Below, one piece after another: positions 18,587 to 30,300 of a stretch of DNA of 64,000 bases. This DNA comes from Corythoichthys intestinalis (Eukaryota > Chordata > Actinopteri > Syngnathiformes > Syngnathidae). Location of the stretch: assembly GCF_030265065.1 (NCBI RefSeq), contig NC_080412.1:47677001-47741000 (forward strand), read 5' to 3'. Made by a program: the position numbers and the translations under genes. Under the pieces are notes generated by a model. That model was not told where the DNA came from and ran no database searches. It saw nothing but the letters and a program-made list of their open reading frames with translations. How positions within the stretch are numbered: the first letter of the stretch is position 1; each line of letters opens with the position of its first letter.

Positions 18587-21500
18587 ATGCCGAAAGCCAA
18601 AAAGACGAGAAGGAAGATGAAGTTCGATTACAACAAAGACCGCAAGAAACTGAAGAAAAGGTTAATGAAGAAAGCCAACCCAAGGATAGAAAAGTAAGCG
18701 TGACGGAGGGACGCTGCGTAGCATGCTAGGCTAACTCAAACGAGCTAAACTGTCCAATACTGTTTTTTTTTTTTTTTTTTTTTGCCATTAGAGCGTTTGC
18801 ATATTCTTTGTTGTATGGCAATGTTTTTACTCTACTGTATGTGTTATTCCCTTTGAAGTCATGTGGATTTTACTGTATATGGAAAAACAAACACCTATAT
18901 GCAAGGTCTTAGGTTTGGTGTCAATATTGGTAGGGACGGTATAACCTGCATGTACACTTTTTGCTGGGGACAGGACATTAATAACATCAAACGGATTGGG
19001 TGAACAGGGGTCAGGGCTACATTTCTCACCAATATGAACCTAATTAAATGATAGCCTAAATGATTAATGCAAAATAAATCTAATACCAACTTTCACACTG
19101 CAAATTTACAGTATGACGTCTTAATCTGATCGTTTTTATAAAATCTAGTCAAATTTTCTCCATCTTGTTTTGAGTGTTAAAGGTTAATTAACAGATGAAT
19201 GTCTTCCACTTTAAGTCAGTGGTTCTTAACCTGAGTTCGATGCAACCCCATTGGCTTGGTGAGTTAGTCTAAGGGGTTCGGCGAAGGTAAAGAAACGCAG
19301 AGCCCTGTTTTTATACGCTGATTAACTAAGCTTTTTAGGCCAGGTTTTGGGCTGGTTTGCTCTTAATTTACAGGCGAATCCATTTCTTTAACAAGCTAAT
19401 CCTCGTCCTTACGTGAGGAGGAACTGGTTTGCTCAATGGAAGGTTGACTCGTACTTGGTATGAGGGAATACAACAGACCAATGGGCAGCGTGATCTCAAA
19501 TTTTGAGCTGTTTATACAACATGCTATCAAAATGAGAAGAATTTTGACTGGGAGTTTGCTAAATTATTAACTTGCTAGCTTAGATTTAGAGCTGCAGCTA
19601 TCGAATATTTTAGTAATCGAGTAATCGACTGAAAAGTCTATCGATTAATCGAGTAATCGGATCAAACTTTTTTTTTCTTTTAGGTAAAGAGCAATTATAA
19701 ATATGCATGAGAAAAAAAGGCATTTAATCCAATATTGAACCATTTTCAGTCAATCAATGTCTTTATTTTCGATCTACATGGTTGGAAACGGCCAACAATT
19801 GCATCTCAGATGTGACTAGAAAAAAAAATCACTGCTTTCACTCAAAAAAACTTCTAGATCTTATTAAAAAAACAACAACATATTTCTTACCTAAAAATGT
19901 AATTACGCTTGATATCACACATCACTTGAAAGCTATGTGTTTTTCCCACGTGTTTCAATTGAATTTCTATTTTTGTCAAGCTATTTGTAAGTTCTAGTTA
20001 AGTTTTAAGTTAGTCTAAACTGTAAGTCCTGATAGGATTTGGAGTTTTTGCAGTGTTCACAATAAATGTATGATACCTGCTGTATTGGAGCACATTAGGG
20101 GCCAGTGCTACTTGGTGTTTTATTCAGCAGACTACTGAGCTAAAACTGACAGTTAGCTTTTTTTAATTTTACACCCTCATCACTCTACTGCGCTGTGTTT
20201 TTACAGATTAAATAAAGCCTGTATGTAAGACACGTTAGCCACGCATCGACAGTGGTCATAATCAATAGAAACCTAGCCGAAGGGCTAACATTACGAGAGC
20301 GAGTGACAGTAACGTTATATTTATTAGCGCTGAGAAGTCTACTGCTTAAAGATGGCGGCTGTTTACTAACACTGCCCAGACGCGGCCGAGTCTGTCATTT
20401 TGCATCTAGTCCTAAATGCATGCCATATCTATGAGATGCATCGGACGCTACCCGCTACCACACTAGCATCATGCGGGCGTAGTTTTTAGCAACGTCGGTG
20501 TAGTTTGTCGCAGCTGTGGGTTGCAGTAAGTTTTATTTATTTATTTTATTGCTTCTTCCTCTACGCACATGACGTCAGCGCGTTGTCCCGCATTAAAAGT
20601 AGTCCGGGCAAAACGTGATGCTTAGAGCTGGCAAAATTAAATGATTCCTCGAGGTGAATTAAAATTACTCGGATCAGTTTTTAAACTCAAGTTACTCGAA
20701 TTACTCGAGTATTCGTTTCAGCTCTACTTAGATGATAAAATAATCGCTTTATTTTCTTATTTCCAAGGGTTCAGTGAATCCACATGTGATACTTGTGGGG
20801 TTTGGTACCTCTAGTGAGGTTAAGAACCACTGCTTTAAGTAAATATTACTGCAGTATTTGTTCTTACTAAAGCCATACATCTGAAAGTTGGTCATTTTTC
20901 ACCTAAATCAAGAAAAAAATGCTTTTCAAATAATGTTTTCAACAATGTCTGTTCTTGAATTAAGAACATTTGTGACAAGTTTTTAAAAATATTAAATCTA
21001 CAAACTATTTGATTAAAATAAGTATTTTCAGCTATTTTATTTCAACAATACTCGGTGAGTAAAATTTCCTGAAGCACTGGCAGATAATTTCACTTATTTC
21101 TAGTAAGTTTACACTGAAAACATGGGAAGTTTTTTGTTTATTTTTATTTTTTGGTTCAGGTTTTGCAGTGCGTATATATTGGTTTAGGTCAGGGGTGGGC
21201 GAATCGGTCCTCGAGGGCCGCAGTGGGTCCTGGTCTTTGTTGCAACTGATTCAGCACAGACAGTTAAACCAATGAGGTTTGAACAGAAACAAGAAGCACC
21301 TGATTGCAATGGACTGATTGCACTTGTAAGACACCATTCTTTTTATTCTTTAATCTACTTTTAGCTTTATCAACACTGGCATCTGGAAAACAACACAACA
21401 AGGATTTTTTTGCGCCAGTGACAATTTGTCACGCCTCTGCTAAATTTTGCCCAATTTTGGGGGAATATGGCTCAGAAAAATGCCAACAACATAATCTGGG

Positions 21501-24500
21501 TGTTTAACATTTACATGGTGTGGATTGATATTTGTTCAGTAAACAACTTCGAGAGGCATGGAATCCAAGGAAGTCCACAGCCAGGAACCTGCAAGACATG
21601 GGCCTCGCATACGACCCCAATCGCAGTTTGCCCATCAACAAAGACGGCGTAAGTTGGGCTTGTTGCTTTGCTCTTGAATTGTGATTCTGCTACATTTTTC
21701 CTCCAGGGTATCTTTTCGAGATGCTAATTGTATGTCACACACTTGTTTCAAATATGAAAAATGTCTCCTTTTGACATGCTAATCCATAACATTGCTTTAT
21801 GAGCTGATTTTTTTTTTTTAATGCATTACAGCGCCTAGGATTAAACAAAGGCCCCAAGGTTACCGGCCATATAGTGACAAAGCCCTACGTCCTTAATCGT
21901 AAGTTTTTCTGTGTATGCGTGGGCAATACATATTACAAATATTGTCGTGAGCGTCGGTGATATTTTATGCCGTTTTATTCCAAAGAATGATTTGTATTCC
22001 TGAAATGTTTTGGCTAGAAAAATTGTTGACCACGTCAACATTACTTTGTTTTTTCTATCGCTTTTGGGCAAAATGGGGCAAATGTAACATATGTATTAAA
22101 AAGATGTAATGTGCATTGTGTGAGCAGAGCTGGAAGAGGAGGCCAACCTTCCAGTCAAGGACACCAAGACACTTTCATCGGACTTGATCCAGTACGTCCA
22201 ACACATGATCCGAGAACACAAAGAGGACTACAAGGTGAGAAGCGTAGCAACAAATGGGCACCTTTTTTTCCCATCTTCAGCCCAGATCCAAACGTTTATG
22301 GCCACTGATGAACATATTCGTCTTTGTTTTTCAACGTCTTACGCTGCGTTCAGACCGACCGCATATGGTCGCGTTGCTCACCCTACACCCGTCACCAAAT
22401 GCTGTTTTGTGTTTATACCAATGTCATTCTCGTCTGTCTTTCAGACAAATACAAATCTCATAGTCATTTCAAAATGTGTCTAGTTTTCGTCAACGAAATC
22501 TAAACCATTTTGTAAAGTGTTAGTTCAGCCTAACGATATGACAAAAATTGTTTCCACGATAAGTATTCTTATCAGTCGAAATGGATAATTATCACAATCA
22601 TTTTTTTTCAAGTCTGATTTTTGCCCTTGAGTGAAAGTTGACAAAACCAGATGCTGCTTTAATTAATCTTTAGTGCCAGAACAAAGATGCATACGTGGTG
22701 ACAAACTACTACACAGCATTTCACAAATATGAGGAACATTGCACATAATAAAAAGTTAACAAAATGCAGAACATTGCACAAAATCTGACGTAGACATGCA
22801 ATGTTAAAAAAAAAAAAGAAATGACCAATAATAGCCAAACTAATTTTAATGGACAGTCGGCAACATGTTAGTCTTTCGCGCATGAAATTTTAAGGTGTCA
22901 GACAATGTCAAGAAAATAGACAAAAGAAAGTGTTCAGTTTCCAACATAAACAACACAGCCATTGCTTTAAAAATTACGGGCCAGAAAAATAAGTCTGTCC
23001 ACAGAATCAGGCTTTAATTCTACTCTGTGACAGGTCTCAATAATGTTGTACTGAATACCCTCTCAGAGCTAGTGTTCACGTCGCATCGGTGCCCTCTGGT
23101 GTTTGGCTGGTGTAATAAGTTACAGTCTATCGACTTTTATCAAACGTCTGTTGATTAAAAAATAAGACGATATTGATTGTTATCGTTTTATGGCCCGGGG
23201 TTAGTGTTAGTCAACGATGACTCAAATGTTTTTGTCTGCAAATTCTAAAGTTTTAGTCCCAAAAAAATAAAGGTGTCCAATAGAGCTGTCCCGACTAGTC
23301 GATGTCATCGATGACGTAAAAGTTGACAAGCGCAACGTCCCGTCGACTGTTAATGAAGGGTAGAAAAAAAAGGTGCGTGGAAAGTTGAGAATAGTCGGAC
23401 GCTCTGTATGCAAGCAGGGAAAGTGGCACAAGGCCAAAAAAGTGCACAAGAGTGGCCAAAACACTTATTTCAACGAAATAAAGGAAGGTACACTGTTGTG
23501 TCCTGTCTCTTCAATGCCAAGCTTGGCTGCACGTCGGCGGTGAATGAACACCTAAAGCGCTGTCACCCAGTTGTCATTTTGAAAGACGACAGGAGACGAC
23601 AAGCTGGCAGATCGTAAGTTCATCTAACTAACTAACGACATGTTTTATTGAAGTTGCTCAGCCTATTGCGATATCCAATGAGTCACTTTATTGCACAGTC
23701 AAGAAAAATGATGGGGGTAATTTTCAAGGCTGCTTTTTATAGCCGCATGCGTGTGTGTGTGTGTACATGTGCCTTTTCATTGCATATGAGACTCCAATTC
23801 CTTTCACAGATGTTTATTGGTCATCGACACGCCATCGAATTAAAGTTCAGACATTCAAAATAAGAAAACGCATCGATATTAAACACTAAACATTAGCATT
23901 GCTACATTGAGGCTAATGGGGGGAAAAAGACAACCTACTTAGCCTGCTATAAAACATTAGCAGTCTTCTCCAAAACGCAAACTAAAAGGTGATACTTCAA
24001 ACATGAAAAATTGCTGGTTAACAGCATTTGCAAACAAAAAAAATGCAGAAAAATGTATTTCTGACACCACATGGAATGACAAAAAGGTTTTTTTTGCGGA
24101 GTGTAAAGCTTGCCAGGGTACCCGCGGGTTTTTAAAAGTATTAAAAAGGCATTGAATTTAGTTTTCCATTATTAAAGGTATTAAAAGTTTTAAATTAGCT
24201 GTCGTAAGTCTTGAATTTTTTCACCGTGGTTTTAAATTTCAAGAACATCTCAGTGCAACCTAAATTATATCCGTGACGAAGTTTTGGTTTTTTTTTTAAT
24301 CCATAATGAAGATTTTTACAAGTTATTTGGGGAAAATTCATATTTGATTCATCGTTACAAGTGTAAAGGAAAACTCTTTTCTTGTTTCTAATGTGGCTTA
24401 AATTTGATGAACTCCTGTGCTAATAGGTGTATTTAGAAATTGAAATATATAATTTATGCATTTTAAAAAATCACAAGTTTACTATTGACAGCATGCGATT

Positions 24501-25903
24501 AGTCGCGATTTTAAAAAATTAATCGCTTGAGCGCACGTTTATTATTACAATATTTTGATAAGGTAGGTCATGACATAAAGAGGGCCGGTCTGTGGCACAA
24601 AACTTTTTGTTTTAATTATATCTTCAATAAATGTGCATTCTTTTGTCAAACACACTTAGTAATTGAGGTTAAATTTGATGTTCAGTGCTTTATTTTTTTA
24701 ATATGATTAAATATTATCTAAATAATGGGTGCGAGAAAAGTATTAATTTTCAGTTGAAATGGCATTCAAAAGGTCTTAAAAGTCTTGAATTTAGATCTAT
24801 CAATCCTGGGGGGACCCTGGCTTGCAGTTAGCGGTTTAGCGAACATACTTCCGGTGAACATTTCAAAATAAAAGCACGCCATGTTCGTCATTTAAATAAC
24901 GATTTCTGGAGTTAATCCTAATTCAGATTCTACACTAAGAATAGCTTTAAAATGACACCCTTTTTGAAAAATCTGATTGGCAATAAGTATTATAATGCTA
25001 TTATATATGGTAGTACACTATAATATTAATGCTTTAATAATTTTTTTTTCAGAATTGTTTTGAATCATGTTGGAAAGGCAAAGTCAGTGTTCTGAATCCG
25101 TATACATTCCATTTTTACACCAGTTAATGGTATCAGCATTTGACCTCATTTTTTATTTGTAATTTATTATTGTTATTTACGTTTATTTATACTTTAATAA
25201 AGAACTTAAGTGTTCCCAAATGTTTTTGTGAATTAATAAGCGTCAACAAAATTTCATTGCTAATTTTTTTTTTTTTTTTAATTATTAGTCAACTAATCGT
25301 AAAAATAGTCTGCTGACGAATTGGGAGAAAATGAGTCGTTTGGGACAGCCCTAGTGTCCAGTTTTGAAGGAAGATTGACAGACGAGCACATATTGTAGCG
25401 TTTACCAGGACAACGCCAACTTGGTGATGATAATACACACTCGACAGTAAATTATTTTTGATGAATTACACCCGCCAAAACGCCCCCAACTGAATATTGT
25501 GCGAGAGTTCAAGACGAGGCTCTAAATACTAAGGCTACGGGGTTACATTTAGTGTGCGATGATCACTCGGCGCGGATGTTTAAAGGTTAAAGCAACATTG
25601 CATATTTCCATGCCGCTGTACATACACATTCACTGTCCATGATTTCCCAAGAGTTTTTTTGTTTTCCATTCTTAGCAAGGCCAATTGTATTTGCACGCCA
25701 ATTTTCAAATGTGAACAAAAACATTGATTCAACTGGATTTTTCACTTGAAAACGTTCGTCCACAGGCGATGGCCCGTGACGAGAAAAACTACTACCAGGA
25801 TACGCCCAAGCAGATTAAAAGGAAGATCAACGAGTATAAGCGCTGCCACGCGCAGCACTACGAAGCCTTTGTTGCCTCACTCGCCGTCCCCGTGGCCCCC
25901 TGA
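18587..25903 (+). CDS. NOP16: Nucleolar protein 16
   Basis: NOP16 is a small nucleolar protein of 60S ribosomal subunit biogenesis. The coding exons are 18587-18693, 21540-21648, 21832-21898, 22128-22234 and 25766-25903. Joined, they give 528 bp, or 175 aa, against 178 in human. Exon 1 reads MPKAKKTRRKMKFDYNKDRK, the basic nucleolar N terminus. Exon 2 carries LREAWNP and NLQDMGLAYDPNRSLPI. Exon 3 ends KPYVLN, exon 4 has LEEEANLP and SSDLIQYVQHMIREHKEDYK, and exon 5 AMARDEKNYYQDTPKQIKRK. All introns are GT-AG and phases agree (2, 0, 1, 0). The tail (HYEAFVASLAVPVAP) differs from human. Intron 1 holds nested hAT elements and intron 4 a 2-kb hAT. AATAAA at 26502-26507 is one possible poly(A) signal. 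It converges on ARL10 as in human 5q35. Confidence 0.97.
19217..20832. mobile_element. hAT element (CAGTGGTTCTTAACCT family), host of a nested hAT
   Basis: The ends CAGTGGTTCTTAACCT and AGGTTAAGAACCACTG are perfect inverted repeats. The 8-bp duplication CTTTAAGT lies at 19209-19216 and 20833-20840. Without the nested element (19587-20726 plus one duplication) it is only about 470 bp, a MITE. It lies in NOP16 intron 1. Confidence 0.93.
19587..20726. mobile_element. Nested non-autonomous hAT (TAGAGCTGCAGC family), 1140 bp
   Basis: The ends are TAGAGCTGCAGCTATCGAAT and ...GTATTCGTTTCAGCTCTA, with the 8-bp duplication CTTAGATT against CTTAGATG. It is inserted in the element 19217-20832, so it is younger than that one. 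It is related to 40909-41471 in FOXRED1. Confidence 0.9.
21190..21340. mobile_element. Partial MITE (CAGGGGTGGGC family)
   Basis: CAGGGGTGGGCGAATCGGTC and GGGCCGCAGTGGGTCCTGGT match the terminus of the 53223-53455 and 45660-45893 copies. The right end is missing. It lies in NOP16 intron 1, about 200 bp before exon 2. Confidence 0.75.
22440..23272. other. Old dispersed repeat flank in NOP16 intron 4
   Basis: TTTTCGTCAACGAAATCTAA (near 22480) and TTAGTCAACGATGACTC (near 23210) belong to a fish repeat type also glimpsed at 6430-6510, 9820-9900 and 40820-40908. A further inner block, 22530-23200, may be one MITE, but its ends are not clear. Confidence 0.4.
23281..25353 (+). mobile_element. hAT transposon with BED-finger remnant, 2.07 kb
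   Basis: The ends TAGAGCTGTCCCGACTAGTC and ...GTTTGGGACAGCCCTA carry the 8-bp duplication GTGTCCAA (23273-23280) against GTGTCCAG (25354-25361). At 23408-23617 the plus strand reads GRYTVVSCLFNAKLGCTSAV, NEHLKRCHP. The usual family form is C..CKAKLGC...VNEHLKRRHP, a BED zinc finger; one cysteine position looks changed. The catalytic part is missing. A second element (24114-24819) is nested inside. It lies in NOP16 intron 4. Confidence 0.9.
24114..24819. mobile_element. Nested MITE (CAGGGTACCCGCGGG family), 706 bp
   Basis: The ends CAGGGTACCC and GGGGACCCTG are short inverted repeats. GCTTGC flanks both sides. The inside contains the repeated words TTAAAAGT and TTGAATTTAG typical of this fish repeat. 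No protein. Confidence 0.72.
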
Positions 25904-26508
25904 GAACTTTCAAGTAGGAGGGTTCTGAGACCATCTTCCCAATGTACTTGATAAGAGGACTTGGCAATTCATGGAGTCTATATCGATGACTCATTTTTTT
26001 TGCCTCTACATTTGTGTTGACAAAAGGACAAGTCTGAGAAAATAACCAAAATGCGTCCATCAACTCTTTGATGGCGGAAGACGTCAAGTTGATATGAACA
26101 GAATTGGCTGGCAGCGGATGATCGTGATTCTGTAAAATCATGGGCAGGGATAGGTGTCCAATCCATTTTGACCGTTCAAATGAATTCTATCGCGCACATC
26201 ACTATTCTTCAAAAATGTTCATGTTTAGTTGTAACAAATGACGATTTATTCGCATTTTTTTATTATTGTATAAAATAACTATTTTAGATGCAATTAAATG
26301 TGTTCTCTTCTGTTTTTTCATCAGGAAAATACAATCTATAGTTATAAATAAGTGACTCTTGTGTATTACAACAAAGCAGTTTTTATTTTCCACACATCAA
26401 AATACAATACGATATGCACGGAAACTGGCAATAACCTCTTTTCCAGACATGAACCATAAAATGAATATACAGTATTTCTAAGACCACATTAGATAAAAGA
26501 AAATAAAT

Positions 26509-26540
26509 GTGTGTGTGTGTGTGTGTGTGTTGGGGGGGGG
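26509..26540. repeat. (GT)11 microsatellite followed by a G-run
   Basis: Twenty-two bases of GT, then TTGGGGGGGGGG, in the probable NOP16 3' UTR or just past it. Confidence 0.9.
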
Positions 26541-27307
26541 GCAGTATTGGGAGTCTTTTCACAACCATCAATCGCTGATATTAATATAAAAATGGACTTT
26601 TCTGTCACTTTTCTGTTCTTGATACCAACGCAAACTTTATGAACGGTAAAGTCACAATTTTATACCCCGCCGGAAAAACGTTAACCACCAAGACATAGAG
26701 ACAAAAAGAAAAGCGAAGTCAAACTAGTTAGCTGACAAAACGGCCTACGGGTGTGGTCATCTCGAGTTTCAATCTCTTCTGCGTAAGCGGTGTGCTCAAG
26801 GCCAATCAATGGGAACACAACTCTAGGAGCAAGATGAGTTGAATCATGAATGCATATATTGAACTTGAAATAGCAGCAAAGGACTGCCTTCATCTTCAAT
26901 GTCTTTGATTCTTCGGCAGCACAAAAATAGGCGAGAAGGAAGTATAATCTTCCGCAAATAACCTTGAACCGCAAATATGTTCGCTGTACCCTAGCCTCCG
27001 AGGCATATTTTCCAAGAAAATGCTGTCCGCCAAATTGATTGGATGACCATATTTATGATTGTATTTAGACCCTAGTTCTTAGTAGTGTGTCACAAGACGA
27101 TGACTCACCAATTCAAATAGTCCCACATTCAGGTAGTTCAGACCTCAACTCCCATTGTCATTGGCTGACGTTTTAGTTTGTTTTTATTTCATTTGGAGTT
27201 GCCACTCAGAACCAAAATGGCTGTGATGTAGAAGATTTCAAACATTTAGCCCATCTCCGTTCAAACTGTTCTAGCTTGCGGCACATTTCCCTCCCACCCT
27301 CCCTTTA

Positions 27308-30300
27308 TCAGACAAGCTGGAGCAGGAGGTTCTGGAAGGCTTGCAGGCCCTGGCAGGAATTCCTCTGCGCGCCATCTGAAGCCAACTGAGCGGCCAGGAG
27401 GAACAGCTTCCTTTCCTCCGCCACCGAGCCCAGAGAGAGTGCCTGGTGAAGCTCCGATATGCTCACGGCCTCTGGTTTATCCTGGGCAAGAAACAAAACC
27501 TTTTTCGGCAAAATCTTGTCAGATTTGGTAAGGTGCCATCGTAAAGGCCACAAGTGGAGTGCGTCAACTCCCAATGTTCTAGTCATTTCTGTGTTCACCA
27601 CATCATTGTTTGATACCTGTGAAGTTGCCCCCTTATTAGATGCAAATGTATACAAAAATTATATTGTTTTTGAAATCTATTGTTTATAGGTCAATCAGTG
27701 GTCAACCCCCCCAACGTTGATTAAAAATGGTGTCATTCCTTTGTGCTGTAAAGAACTTGAGTTTGAGAGATTTTTTTTTCGAGGGATGACATGACTCTCA
27801 GACCCAATTTCCTGCAAAATGGACCCGAAACGGTGCCATTCATTTGTGCTAGTTGTTGGGACACCCCTCTGTTATTGAGAGAGTTGGTACACTTCGTCAG
27901 CCGCGACAGAGTCGCTGCGATCCACGTCATCACTTGAAATTAATATCTACCATACCATCATCTTCCGCTTGCTCCGAGATCGGGTCGCGGGAGCAGCAGC
28001 TTTAGCATGGAAGCCCAGACTTCCCTCTCCCGAGCCACTTCAACCAGCTCCTCCGGGGGGATCCCAAGGCGTTCCCAGGCCAGCCGAGAGACATAGTCTC
28101 TCCAGCGTGCCCTGGGTCGTCGTCCCTGGGGCCTCCCGCCGGTGGAACGTACCCGGAACACCTCGCCAGGGAGGCGTCCGGGACGCATCCAAACCAGATG
28201 CCTGAGCCACCTCAGCTGGCTCCTCTCGAGGCGGCGGAGTAGCTGCTCGACGCAGAGTTCCTCCCGGATGACCGAGCTTCGCACCCAATCTCTAAGGGAG
28301 AGCCCGGACACCCTGCGGAGAAAACTTATTGCGGCCCCTTATATCCGGGATCTTGTTCTTTGGGTCACGACCCACAGCTCGTGACCATAGGTGAGGGTAG
28401 GAACATGGATCGACCGGTAAATTGAGAGCTTGACCTTTCGGCTCAGTTCTTTCTTCACCACTACGGACCGGTGCAGAGCCTGCATTACTGCAGACACAGC
28501 ACCGATCCGTCTTTCAATCTCCCGCTCCTTCCTCCTCTCACTCGTAAACAACACCCCGAGATTCGAGAACTCCTCCTCTTAGGGCAGGATCTCATCCCCG
28601 ACCCGGAGAGGGCACTCCACCCTCTTCCGACTGAGGACCACGGTCTTGGATTTGGAGGCGCTGATCTTCATCCCGACCGCTTCACAATCGGCTGCGAACC
28701 GCTCCAGTGAGAGAGTTGGAGGTCATGGCCTAATGAAGCCAATAGCACCACATCATCTGCAAAAAGCAGAGATGCAATGCTGAAGTCACCAAACAGGACC
28801 CCTTGACGTTTTGGCTGCGCCTAGAAATTCTGCCCATAAAAATTATGAACAGAATCGGTGACAAAGGGCAGCCTTGGCAGAGTCCGACCCTCAAAGGGAA
28901 TGAATTCGACTTACTGCCGGCGATGCGGACCAAACTCTGACACCGGTTGTACATGGACCGTATAGCCCTTACCAAGGGACTTGGTACCCTGTACTCCCTG
29001 AGCACCTCCACGAGTCCCCACAGCACATGGTCGAACGCCTTCTCCAGATCCACAAACGCATGTAGACCGATTGGGCGAACTCCGATGCACCCTCGAGGAC
29101 CCTGCCGAGGGTGTAGAGCCGGTCCGCTGTTCCACGGCCGGGACGAAAACCACACTGCTCCTCCTGAATCCGAGATTTGACTTCCCAACGTATCCTCCTC
29201 TCCAGCACCCCGGAATAGACTTTACCGGGGAGGCTGAGGAGTGTGAGCCCTCTATAATTGGAACACACCCTCCGGTCCTTCCAAAATTAATATCTTAATA
29301 TCTATAAAACGATAGCACCACAAACTGAAATTTTTACAGCACAAACGAACGGCACCATTTTGGTTCCATTTTGCAATAAATCGGGGGCTGTGTGACGTCA
29401 TCACTCGAAATTAATAGCCATTTTTTTATCAAAACGAGGAGGGTTGATTTCAGATTGACCAATAAAAAAATTGTAAATACAGTGATACCTCGACTTACAA
29501 ACATCTCTACATTCAAACTTTTCAGGTTAAGACACGTCTCAATGAGAAAATATGGACTGTTATGAAAGAAATTTCAGGATATGAAAGGCAAAAATACAGT
29601 CTGGCTGGTATTCAGTTTCCAGAACGTAACATACAGTGGTATGAAAAAGGTATCTGAACATTTTGGAATTTCTCACATTTCTGCATAAAATAACCATCAA
29701 ATGTGATATCTTTGTCAAAATCGCACGGATGAAAAAACAGTCTGCTTTAACTAAAACCACCAAAACATAGTTTTCATATTTTAATGAGGATAGCATCCCA
29801 TCAATAACAGAAGGGGGAAAAATAAGTGAACCGTCACCATCATTTTGTGCCCCCCCTTGGCAGCAATAACTTCAACCAGACGTGTCCTGTAGCCGCAGAT
29901 CAGTCTGGCACATCGATCAGGACTAAAATTGGCCCACTCTTTTCGACAAAACGGCTATAGTTCCGTCAGATTCCTGGGATGTCTGGCATGAATCGCCGTC
30001 TTTAGGTCATGCCAGAGCATCTCAGGTCTGGACTTTGACTTGGCCACTCCCGAACGTGTATTTTGTTCTTCTGAAACCATTCTGAAGTAATAATAATAAT
30101 AATACATCAAACTTGTATAGCGTTTTTTTGGACACTCAAAGACGCTTGAAGTCCTGAAGATTTATTTCTGCGTTTCGGATCATTGGCTTGTTGCAGCATC
30201 CATCCTCTTTTTAGCTTCAACTGTCTGAAAGAAAGCAGGTTTTATGCAAAACTTTTGAATAGATTCTTCCATTAATGATTGCAAGTTGTCCAGGCCCTGA

